Source of the DNA: Typha latifolia
Lineage: Eukaryota; Streptophyta; Magnoliopsida; Poales; Typhaceae
Direction: 5' to 3'
Assembly (NCBI GenBank): GCA_019914945.1
Contig: CM034102.1
Location: forward strand, 4,763,501 to 4,827,500
Length of the DNA: 64,000 bases
How positions within the stretch are numbered: the first letter of the stretch is position 1; the number at the start of each line of letters is the position of its first letter. A program made the position numbers and the translations under genes. Under the pieces are notes generated by a model. It made no database searches, was not told the DNA's origin, and was given only the letters and a program-made list of their open reading frames with translations. This document shows positions 1 through 10,158 of this stretch, piece by piece.

Positions 1-89
1 TACATGATAAATACCATTCACGATTTGCCTTATACATAACATACCCCTTCTTCTGTTACTGTCTCTCTAATTACTCTTTATCTTTGCAG

Positions 90-188
90 GAGGATCTTGG
101 TCTCGAGTATGATGAAGATGTTGGGGTGAGCTTACAGTCTTATAATGACCTGATGAATCTCAGTAAAAAGAGAAGATCATCCTATTGA
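90..188 (+). CDS. Last exon of an unidentified gene (3' partial)
   Basis: A pyrimidine-rich acceptor ending in TTTGCAG at 83-89 is followed by an open stretch of 32 codons and a TGA stop at 186-188. The peptide starts EDLGLEYDEDVG and ends in the basic tail KKRRSSY. It is acidic first and basic last, with no recognisable domain. I do not recognise the family. The remaining exons lie to the left of the window. The exon is called because a good acceptor, an open frame and an AT-rich 3' tail coincide, and because the next gene converges on it. The reading phase is inferred, not proven. Confidence 0.45.
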   Translation, partial: EDLGLEYDEDVGVSLQSYNDLMNLSKKRRSSY

Positions 189-1072
189 TATCATATGTTA
201 TAGTTTCGAAGCAGATCTAGGGCATATGTGTGACAGATCAGCTTTACATATGATTGTAATGTAATAGGGCTAGTGTATATTTTCTGGATGATGTGATCTT
301 CTGTCACTACCGACGTTGCCATATATGAACTCTGAGTTTACTTTGAAAACTTACCTCCTTCGTAAGCCTCGTTTTTCACTGTCTAATGTTAAATCACTTT
401 TGGTCAAGTAACTCATGCAGTAGCAACCATAGGATACTACTGTTTCAAAGAGCACCAGTTAAGATGTGAAGGAAGTTTGCAAGTATTGTAGGCATGTTGT
501 AGCATAATCCTTTTTAACTTAAGTATTAGGTCAGTTCTGGAAGGAAAGCTTCTTCAAGGCTTATCAAAACTTCTACGAGGCATATAAATTCCTCTCCTGG
601 TCCGCAATCTATACTTGCTACTGGCCACTGGGTATACATCATGTTACATCACGAGAAAGAGGTGAACCAAACCAGCTCTCCATTCCTGAGATGCTACAGT
701 GAATCACACTTCAGGCTTACTTATTTCTTTGTAAAGTGTCGCAGCTAAAGTGCTTTTCAGGTGCATATAGACATTGGTTTTCTTCCAACTTCCAGATTTT
801 TGTGCAAGTGCTCTCTGGACTCCAGGTAACTGTTTTCACTATTAAATTTCACTATGGTTAACTGCAGTATTACCTTGATTTAATGGTTTAGTCCCATCTT
901 TAGAATCTTTGAAGATGTGCAAAGAGGACTTCAATATTAGAAATTTATAAACAAAATCCATTTCCACGATGTATACAATGTGTGCTCACTCTTAATCAGA
1001 TACAAAACTCATGATGAGGAAATCTACCAATTATCTGTTCCTAAAATCATTTACGTTTTATCTACTTGATGC
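189..1072. other. Convergent 3' flanks between two genes
   Basis: This should hold the 3' UTR of the plus-strand gene ending at 188 and the 3' UTR of the minus-strand IST1-like gene ending at 1073. I see no coding region, RNA gene or clear repeat. Confidence 0.5.
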
Positions 1073-3005
1073 TTACTCATCTTTCTTTTGTTCTAGTATT
1101 TGCTGGTAACGTCCTCTTCGGGTTCTTACTGACATGGGTTTTTTTCCACGATTTGGATGTTCTTTGTGCAAGTGATCTCCCCTATCCAGGTGAATACTCT
1201 CTCTTGCAACATTTGGGTGCACCGATAAGTTTGTTGAAGTTTTACTTTGATTTTCTGATCGTACTTCCAACCTATTAATATCTTCATCCAATGAAGTCCT
1301 TCCCGTGTGTCTCAGGTTTGTCCTTTGATGGGGAGCACCAAGGTAAGACATTTGGTTTTCTTCATATAAGCCTTCATCTGAAGCTGAATTAGTCTGCCTG
1401 TTTCCTGCGAAACGATCCCCACTTCTCCGAGAATCTACTGTTTTGCTTGCTGATAATAGCATACCCTCTTCTTCACTGTCACTCTTATCAAATAAAATTT
1501 CATTTTCATTTTCTCCCTCTGATGATGCTCTTGGTCCAATGTTTATTTCCTTTGAAGGAGTCTCAGTAGAATCTGAACTTGAGTGAGATGAAAAATAGTC
1601 TTGCTGTGCCGCCATATTATCTTCAGTTCCTTTTTGAAGGAAAACTTTGTGCTTTACTAATTTTTCTACGTCTGCATCTGAATTGTAGTTTTGGACGGTG
1701 TCTATCTTCTCAAAATATTTGTCACTGTCAGAATGCTCAGTCGTATCTCTTTTCAGTTCTTTGTTTTCATTCCTCCTCTTACTAACTGGTTTACTCTGAC
1801 CTGAGGAGCCCCTCCCTTCAGAATCAAACCGTGAGAGCTCCATGGCAGCCCTTGCAGCTGATGCTGCAAGTGCCGCCGATTCATAGGCTGCCTGTGCTGC
1901 ACTTGGCACGTCTTTGTACTTCTGCATGACCTCCATAGAGAAACTTTCATCTGAATCCAATTCAGGTAGCTTTCTGTTATCAACTGATGTGTTCACTTCT
2001 GCCTTAATTTGGTCATTCCTCTGGTTGAAACTTCTATTGCCCTGCACAAGTGGTATGAAATGTTAATACTTCTGCTTAAGAAGTCTGGTAACGCGGCAAC
2101 ATTGGGCGGAACTGGCCCAAGACACATTTTGGGTGGACCCGGCCAGAGCTCTTGGCTACTTCAATATCACTCTACTGACCTTTAATTTCTCAGAAGAAAC
2201 TTCTTGAATATCCAGCTTGATTCCTTTCTCTGCAGCTATCTCTTTTACCACTCTCTGTCTGCTCTCCAGGCTTGGCTGTCTGGTGGACAGCTTCTCTATT
2301 ATCTGTACAAAATTCGGAACTCCTCATTCATCGTTTTGAAACTAAAGATAAGTACATGGTAAAGAACTAGAAATGCTACCTTTGGATTCACTCCGCAACT
2401 ATTTCGCAGCTCGAGCGCAGCGGCCGTGAAGTCCTTGCCGAAGTGGGTTGCGAAGATATAGCGAACATCCTGCAGCTCAGGCAGCTCACCGCACCTTGAC
2501 GACGCGAAGATCAAGCTTGAGATCGCCTCGCGAAGCTCCTCGGGGCACTTCCTACAGAAACAGTCACCAAATGAATGATAAGATGAGGTGAGAACATTAA
2601 ACCATCATCAACTAATGGCTACTCACTTGGTATTTTCTATGAGGATGGCCCTCTCAGTTATAAGATTGCAATAGCTCTCTGCCATCACAAACACATCTAA
2701 CATATTCTGTTCCTTGATGACTTGCTCTGCCTGGTACATCAGTAAACAAACAACCATTAGAAACCATGCATTTATGGTATGAGATATGAAATTGATGGGT
2801 TTTTTTTATGACTTACGCGGAGGAGCGCGCGGTCAGCATGGCCAAGCTGGAGGAGCTGTGCGAGGTCACCACGGGCCTGAATGCACCGGACTTGGCGGTG
2901 GTTGCGGAGGACGGCGAGGCGGGAGACGGTGAGGCCCAAGAGGGTCTTCAGTTTTGATGTCTGCCTTGATGTCCTCCCTAAGAGAAGGTCCATTTTCCTT
3001 CCCAT
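1073..3005 (-). CDS. ISTL: IST1-like protein (ESCRT-III associated, Vps4 regulator)
   Basis: Five exons on the minus strand: 3005-2817, 2730-2627, 2551-2380, 2302-2180 and 2041-1073. All have GT-AG borders and join into an open frame of 518 residues. Residues about 1-196 form the IST1 (Regulator of Vps4 activity) domain. It begins MGRKMDLLLGRTSRQ, and family motifs include QVRCIQARGDLAQLLQLGH, EQNMLDVFVMAESYC, RCGELPELQDVR and STRQPSLESRQ. IST1 proteins bind ESCRT-III and recruit the Vps4/SKD1 ATPase on multivesicular bodies, so cytosolic/endosomal action is inferred. The last exon (residues 197-518) is low-complexity, acidic and Ser-rich, and carries an Ala-rich block (AAQAAYESAALAASAARAAM) common in plant IST1-like proteins. 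The start at 3005 matches the conserved N-terminus; the next Met is four codons on. Confidence 0.93.
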
Positions 3006-5447
3006 ACTCTTCTCTTTCTTCCTCTCTATACCTCTCTTTCTACAAATGCACAACGCTAGAAGGCAAGCACCTCTTCTTTTGGCTGCGTTCCTACGAGGTA
3101 GTATCAAATGTCAAATTCTTATATACGAAGTTGTTATGCCTTGTGAACTAAGTATTAGGAAGATAACGCGGGGTGGATCTTATAATACTCGTTGGAGTCA
3201 ATAGCCTGTGGGGTAGGATTTAACCATTGGGTTGTTGTGGAATTGCTCCAAATGGCTGGGTGGTCTCTTCTCGTCTTCCTAGAAGCAAACAAATGCCAGC
3301 TCGCCAAAGGGGATTATTCATGGTAATCATATAAATTACACCCAAAAGTCATTTTAATCAGATATACAGAAAACTTTAATACAATCATATGTCACAATAT
3401 TAAATATAAACTGGTAAGCTAGCTGGAGAAGAGATTTAAGTGAATTGGTAGTAGTGGGGTATGGTATTCCTGCTTAGGATTTTGCGGGCGATATTCTTCG
3501 TGTGCTATTGGATGTAATGTCTCCTGGCATATCGATCGTATATATATAATTTAATTTTGTGAGCCTTTCATATTTAATTTTGGATTTGATCATGCTCATC
3601 ACATTAATTGTTCGTAGGAAAAGTTCTTGCGATGTTGCTCATTGAATCCTAGCATCGTGTCTAACTATACTCCATATAATTTGTTGACTTAGTCCATGAT
3701 GCCTGCCTTACTATGACCAAGGCAAATGGATTTGGAGCAAAATTTTCTAGGGACGTCATATCCGCCGCGTTGGATCTTATCACTTTCTTTTCCTTTTACA
3801 CTGCAAAAAAAAAATAAAAAAAATGGCCTCGTCTTCTTTGCTAAATTAGTTGCACAGTTAGCAGTCATTTACTCATTTCCTTGCCAATATATGTAATGCG
3901 TGTTGATGCATTGAAATTCGGATAAAGGTACAATGTATATATACATATATACTTGATAAAACTATCTAAGACTAAATCAGGAAGGATTGATAATATATGC
4001 CCATATTTTCAGACTCTAGTGAGAAAGTTGATTGGCATGTTTCTCTTTTAGGTTTGACTTCCATTTACTTTAGGCCATTTTGACGATGGTGGTGACACAA
4101 CATCGATTTTGTAGTAACTTGCTAATTTAGTAGATTTGGTTAAAAGCTTTCACCAGATCTTTGGGTAAATAGAGACGTGTAGAGAAAGGAAGGGCCTTTT
4201 AGATGCTTGTGCCCATGCGTTCTTATGTGTGGTTAGAAGCAGAGTAGTAGAATAATGATTAGTAATATCTTTAAAACGACCAACATAACAAGCTAATGAT
4301 AAAGGTAATTTAAGTACCTTTCCTATCCACTTTTTATGCTTTGGCATTGCCCAGGGTTAACACGATGGAGAAGAATCGGGTGGTGTTGATCTTTAATTCT
4401 TTGCTTTTTAAATTATGTAATGCTTTTAGGTGAGAATTTTATTGTTTACTACTGTCTTCCAAGATTCTTACAAGTATTAACGGCCATTGCCGAAGATACT
4501 TTTCTTCATAGAAGTTCTAGAAAGAGATTTGAGAAACCTCAAGTATTACCATCTGTTTCTGTATGTTAAAAGAGTGCCCGATCTCTATTGTAGCTCTCAC
4601 TGCCATTAATTGTTGGCAGGTTTGGATTTGCAGTTGCTAGGATTAGGATGAAAATGGAATAGGAATCAGGATCAGATCGAGAATGGTAAAATTAATATCC
4701 AATTCACCTTTCGAGAATACCGATACGGATACATGTTGGTATGAAATTAGTCTGATTTTGATGTATTGATGTGTGCAACTGTACGTAGTACTAATCACCA
4801 TGTCTAATCCTAGGTATAACATTGTCTTATACTAACCTACAAGGGTAGAAGCTTTATATTCTTCTTTCCTTAAACGCGGATTAATGCAGCAGAGAACAAA
4901 TTATCATAGGAGAAGCTTTAGACAAATAGAGGCACTAATTAATGCAATAATATTTCCACCTCTGTCATCACTCTAGAGAACAAGTCACAATAAAACCTCC
5001 TCCTCCTCCATCTCATTTATCTCCATTTCCTCCATTTATAAATTATGCCTACGTGCTACTATTGCTAAACATTTATTGATAAGACGAACAAAACAATAGT
5101 TTAACGACAACTAAATCAATTAGTCATAAGCTCATCAAAACAACTGCCCAATTTATGTACATCCTCTGCAGCACCGAAGTGACTGAATTGAATTTCGTAG
5201 CCAATCAACAGCTGCCAAGTATGGCTGTGGACGATCTACTACATACGTTTTTAAAATCCATTTGCCGAGAGGTACAAAAAAAAGTACAACATATGACATC
5301 CCCCATGCTGGAACCATTCACAGATTTATGTGGATATTTGCGAGCGGCCCCTCGTATCATCTCTAAATTAATAACAAATGTGATGTATGCTCTTCATATA
5401 TACTTTGACCTCTTCTCTTTTCATTCTTTTTTTCTCTCTCCTCCTAC
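3006..5447. other. Intergenic spacer between divergent genes
   Basis: This holds the upstream region of the IST1-like gene and the promoter side of the first PLAC8 gene. It is AT-rich, with several short homopolymer runs. Short open frames at 4150-4347 and 2881-3204 show no family resemblance and no exon context. I see no gene or RNA here. Confidence 0.5.
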
Positions 5448-5455
5448 TATAAAAG
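5448..5455 (+). promoter_or_regulatory. Probable TATA box of PLAC8 gene 1
   Basis: TATAAAAG lies 79 bases before the ATG at 5527, after a long CT-rich tract (about 5410-5447). This fits a transcription start near 5480 and a 5' leader of about 45 bases. Confidence 0.55.
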
Positions 5456-5526
5456 CTCTCCTCCTATATCCCTCGTCTTCATATATGCATTTGAAGTATA
5501 TACATAATAAGGTAGCAACCTCAAAA

Positions 5527-7017
5527 ATGGAGAAATACTCCAACACAAACGTCGAAGACCAGACAACCGCAGCCAAACTGCCACCGCCGCCGCAATTCGG
5601 GATTCCAACCCCAACCATCGCAGCTTCGATTCCAGTGCCGCCGTCCGGTTACACGCCTGCGATCCCAGCCTATCCACCGCAGCAGGCCGGGGTGTATCCG
5701 CCGCCGCCCGGGGCTACTCTTAGTGCTCCACCACCAACCTTTGGGCAGTCCGCGCCGACGGCGGGGGGAGGAGTCGCACTGGGGCAAGTAATGGGTCAGC
5801 AGATCGGGCAAAGAGTAGGGGAGATGTGGTCGACTGGTCTGTTCGATTGCTCGCAAGATCCTGAAAATGGTGGGAGTTTTTATTCATTTATTGAGATAGT
5901 TTATAAGTGGAGGCGAGCTTCGTTATGTTGATATGGTGTGATTAAGCTAAGGTTTTACGTGCATGTGGATTGCAGCTCTGTTGACGTGCATTGCCCCGTG
6001 CGTCACGTTCGGGCAGATCGCTGAGATTCTCGACGAGGGGCGCACACGTACGTAAAACGATTCTATCTTTCATCGTTCTTTCTGCTACCTTGTTACGAGT
6101 TAATTAAGGGAAAAACTAGCTGATAGTTAATTATCGTGGTATGGTTAAAATTAAATTTTAGTCAGAGTGTGAAATATTCATGCTTGATAAATGGATTAAA
6201 GGATAAATGATGCTTATAAGTAAACTTTTAATTTACTGTATATGGCTAATATATATTAGCATTAAAAACCAAAACTAGGTGGTTGTCTGGTAATATATAA
6301 TTGCATTTAGTTAGTTTTCTGCAAGGTTAAAAAAAAACTGAGTTTTTGGGCAAATAATCCATCCATATATGTATATAATATGTGCAATAATTATATATAT
6401 ATATATATATATATATAGTTCTTTCTCTAGATTAATTTTTGTCTAGTTGCAATGATTCTAAATGATCTTGTTATATTTTTATAATTTTTGGTGCATCCAA
6501 TGTCTGATTACTTCTTATTTGGGTGTCTAATATATTTTCAAAAGAATAAGAGGAAAGAAAAAAAAAAAGAGGAAAAAGATTGTATATAACACTGCATGCA
6601 TGCAGCATGCACGACGAGTGGGTGTATCTACTGCGTTTCGGGCTTTGCCATCGTCCTGCCATTGTTGCTGTCATCCAACCTCCGTACACGGATCCGTGGT
6701 ACTTTCAACCTCTTGGAGGAACCTGGCCCTGATATATTCATCCACCTGTGCTTTGAGAGCTGTGCTCTCTGCCAAGAATATCGAGAGCTCAAGAACCGAG
6801 GCTTCAACCCCGAACTCGGTATATATGCCATCGCATGTCTTTGTTTCTCTAATCCTTTCTACTATATAGAAGTTTTCAGTGCCTGGAAATGACTCAAATG
6901 TTAGTTCCTTACTTCGTTTACTTAGGTTGGGAGGGCATTCAGATGGCGAGATTAAATCCAGGAACGATGACACCTCCACCACCAGTGACGATGATGTATC
7001 CAGGAGGAGCTGCGTAA
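5527..7017 (+). CDS. PLAC8-family membrane protein with Pro-rich N-terminus (copy 1)
   Basis: Four exons: 5527-5869, 5976-6047, 6606-6818 and 6926-7017, totalling 720 bases and 239 residues. Residues 1-100 are rich in Pro and Gly. The PLAC8 domain covers about 100-205: GEMWSTGLFDC, LLTCIAPCVTFGQIAEILD, then a hydrophobic segment near 144-163, and the closing motif CALCQEYRELKNRG. Plant relatives (FW2.2-like, cell number regulator, PLANT CADMIUM RESISTANCE) sit in the plasma membrane and affect organ size or divalent metal transport; which role applies here cannot be told. The usual CC-x4-CPC signature is altered to C-x2-APC. All three introns are phase 1. A tandem copy follows 0.5 kb downstream with identical lengths for exons 2 and 3. 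Confidence 0.9.
6391..6417. repeat. (AT)n microsatellite in intron 2 of PLAC8 copy 1
   Basis: A run of AT dinucleotides of about 27 bases lies inside the intron between 6048 and 6605. Confidence 0.85.
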
Positions 7018-7545
7018 ATTAAGTTCGCCTGAATTAAAGTGAATGCTGAGCTGATCGAGCTGAGTTGTTTCTTCTAAAGTTTGAACCTTTTCCTGTACAC
7101 GTTGGAATTTGAGCTCGGGGGATCGATTTGAGTTGTTTTTCTTTTTCTTTTGTTTAAATTTATTTTTGAAAGTAATAAAAGTCAGCATGCACTCCCTTCT
7201 TACTTATGGATGATGCCGAGGGTTCACGCATTCTAAAATACACAGGAAATTAAGATGAGGTGCATTCTTGTGAAGGATATATTATCATTTATAATCATTC
7301 AAACCTACAGCAGTCTTCCAGCGCAGATCGATATTAATTAGAGAGTAGTGTTTGCCACGTTGATACTTCAAATGATTGTGGGACTGGATGATAACCAAAA
7401 CATATTTTAGTAGATTTTGGGAGCAATATAAATACGACTTAAGACTTCCTCTATGGGCGATCGTGGCATGCACGTAGTAGCAACCAAATAAAAGAACTCC
7501 TATAAATTAAAACTTCCACTTCCTTCTTAATTCCATCAGTCGGAA
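7018..7545. other. Spacer between the tandem PLAC8 genes
   Basis: This contains the 3' UTR of copy 1 and the promoter of copy 2. TATA-like elements are TATAAATA at 7427-7434 and TATAAATTA at 7501-7509. The first leaves a conventional leader; the second lies only 45 bases before the ATG. No coding region is seen. Confidence 0.5.
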
Positions 7546-8941
7546 ATGGACAGCATGTCGTTCGCGGCCGACGAGCAACCGCCGTCCTTCGCAACATATG
7601 GTGAGACGGCCCAGGATGGCGGCGGCGACCAGATGGGGGGGCCACCTCCAGCTGCAGCTCCACCGCCGCAGCGCCGTTACCAGGCCCCTCCCCCACCTGT
7701 ATACCGACCGGCGGCCGCCGCCCCTGGCTACGGTTATCAGCAAGCCGCTACGCCAGTCAGTGGCATACCAACCCCAGCTGGTTGGAATTATGATCAACCG
7801 GTAAATTACGGGCAACCGAAACCGGCAGCGCAAAACGCGGCGTACCCTGCTATGCCACCGCCTCGTCCGGTGCAGTGCCCGCCGGTAGGGGCAGAGTGGG
7901 GGAGATGTGGTCGACTGGTTTGTTTGATTGCTTGGATGATCCCACTAACGGTGAGTTCTCTAACCACCTATATAGATATTCTATTAGCTTAAGCTGTTAA
8001 AAAGAATTGGATTTGAACTAGATCGGTGGAAGTTTTATATTCTAAAAACTTTAATTGTTAAAAATCTTTTATATTCTACCACTCATGCTAATTGGAGCTT
8101 ATTTAGATTAATTTAGTGTAGGGTTTTGAATACCCCTCAAACCATAACTAACTGTGTTAAAATTAATTTCAGCCATTCAAATGTAAAACAACAAGAACAA
8201 GAACAAGAACAACAACAAAACCCTTATTTTTGTTTGTCAGGATAATTTATTTTCCTTTTATTTTGTTAAATTACTACATTTTTAATTTATAGATGTCAAA
8301 AGCTAACCTGAAGGCTAATTAACTCTTACGTGCATGCATGCATGTGTTGGACGTGGCAGCCCTTTTGACGCTCCTCGCCCCGTGCGTGACGTTCGGGCAG
8401 ATCACTGAGATTCTCGACGAGGGCCGAACATGTAAGCGGATTAACTAAACTCGATTAGGCGATCTACTACTTTTGTTGTTCTAATAACTTTTCCATGATG
8501 ATTAATTTCTACTAATTAAGATAAGGATTTAAATTAACTACGTCCGCAGCTTGCACCACGAGCGGATCCCTTTACTTCTTGGCAACTTTTGCCATTATCC
8601 TACCATCCTTGCTCTCCACCAATCTCCGTACGAGGCTCAGGACTTCCTTCAACCTCATGGCCGACCCAGGCCCGGATCTATTCGTCCACCTCTGCTTTGA
8701 GTACTGTGCCCTCTGCCAGGAGTACAGAGAACTAAAGAACCGTGGCTTGAACCCGGAAATTGGTAGAGAGCTATTCGTTATGCGTTATATGTCCATCCTT
8801 CTTCTAATTAATAAGGTTCTAATCAATCAGATCGATTGCTAACTATATGTTCATGTAGGTTGGTTAGGAGTCCAGATGATGAGACAACAGCAACAACAAC
8901 TGGGAAGCATGACACCTCCGCAGCCACAAATGATGCACTAA
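7546..8941 (+). pseudogene. PLAC8-family gene, tandem copy 2, with a one-base frame break in exon 1
   Basis: The exon layout mirrors copy 1: 7546-7950, 8360-8431, 8550-8762 and 8859-8941. Exons 2 and 3 are exactly 72 and 213 bases, as in copy 1. The ATG frame at 7546 gives a Pro/Gly/Gln-rich N-terminus, but the conserved block GEMWSTGLFDCLDDPTN (about 7901-7949) lies in another frame. Exon 1 is 405 bases, one short of the phase-1 length needed, so one base appears lost near 7885-7900. Downstream exons are intact (TLLAPCVTFGQITEILDEG; CALCQEYRELKNRGLNPEI) and end in a Gln-rich tail. From the ATG, the annotated frame runs into intron sequence. It is either a recent pseudogene or an assembly error at a G-rich run; intact splice sites and domain favour either a very young lesion or an error. 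Confidence 0.78.
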
Positions 8942-10060
8942 TGAAGAGCAGTCGGATAATGGTTTGAATCAGTCAATAATGCCGTCTGTGTTGGTTTCTG
9001 TTTCCTTTAATCTTGTTTCGGTTCCTAAATCACTTGTTGTGAGTTCTTTTCATGCATCAGAGACGAAGTTCAGTGCTAATCATCATCGAGAGTCCATACA
9101 TCATGTCAGGGGTTGTGTTTGCATGTAAAATGTTAATTAATTAAACATGTCAGGTTTATTCTCACATGACAATTAAGAAAATTTTGCCAAAATTACGGTT
9201 ATACCTTACATTTTCGCTATTTGTAAATCGAGTCTTGTAATTTAGCGAATATGTGCATAAAACATCATACTATTAAATTTATTAGCTAAACTTAACCAAG
9301 CATCTTGATTAAGTAAACTATATTAATAAGATTAGCAAATTACCTTCAGTCAAGTTATACTTGCCCAATACTTGTCCAAGCTATGCTAATTCAATCCAAC
9401 CCAACTAAACCTATCCTATGTTTATTATTAATAAAGATGCTCATCATAAGCTCTCTTTTTATCCTCTTATTGCGTGAGATTAGCGGATGAGCTTAGACAA
9501 GTGGGTTTACAGTGACTCATGAAAGAGTGGCTAATAGCATTGAAAAGCTAGACTCTCGAGCCCGGTGTGTTACCGAAAGAGAAATTAGGCATGAGACTTG
9601 CTTAAAAATAGTAGATTAACCTGAAGAGAGATAATGAAGAGATTGTTGAGTATCATACGTGAGAGTTTAGTTCCATATTGAAGTAAATGAATTTATATGA
9701 ATACTTGGGCTTTTATATAACAACTCAAATTTTTAGAGTGAGTTGAGTTTAAAATTTATATTAAACCGTATCTCCTCAACATTTTTGATGTGGTGACTGG
9801 ATCAATACATAGGTCTAAAATTAATAACCTCAAAGAACTTGTCAAGTGGTATAGATTCCTCTTATTTTTTTGTCTTAATCTTGACGAGTGGTTTACTATT
9901 CACGTGCCACTTTTGTCACATGTAGAACTTAATTACTTGGTTTATTAGAAAATATATATATAAAAAAATATTCCTATTAAATTAACCAAAGCAAAAGAAG
10001 AAACAAAACCAAAGTTCGATCCATGGAGTCTCCCTCTCTCGCATGAAATGTCTTCATTAC

Positions 10061-10113
<53 letters not shown>

Positions 10114-10158
10114 TCTCTATCGCAATTAATAAGTGGCAAACAAAGTAGTAACTATGAC
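8942..10158. other. Intergenic spacer between PLAC8 copy 2 and GLOX (convergent)
   Basis: AT-rich, with no credible coding region. The stretch around 9440-9780 reads like dispersed repeat or solo-LTR-type sequence, but I can define no borders. An (AT)n run occupies 10064-10111. Confidence 0.45.
10064..10111. repeat. (AT)n microsatellite
   Basis: About 48 bases of uninterrupted AT dinucleotide lie immediately downstream of the GLOX stop codon. Small open frames encoding Ile-Tyr repeats here are artefacts. Confidence 0.9.

Noticed and set aside
5155..5526. N-terminal extension of PLAC8 copy 1 from an in-frame ATG at 5155
   Set aside because: The extension crosses a clear TATA box at 5448 and a CT-rich core-promoter tract. 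The ATG at 5527 starts a typical Pro-rich N-terminus.
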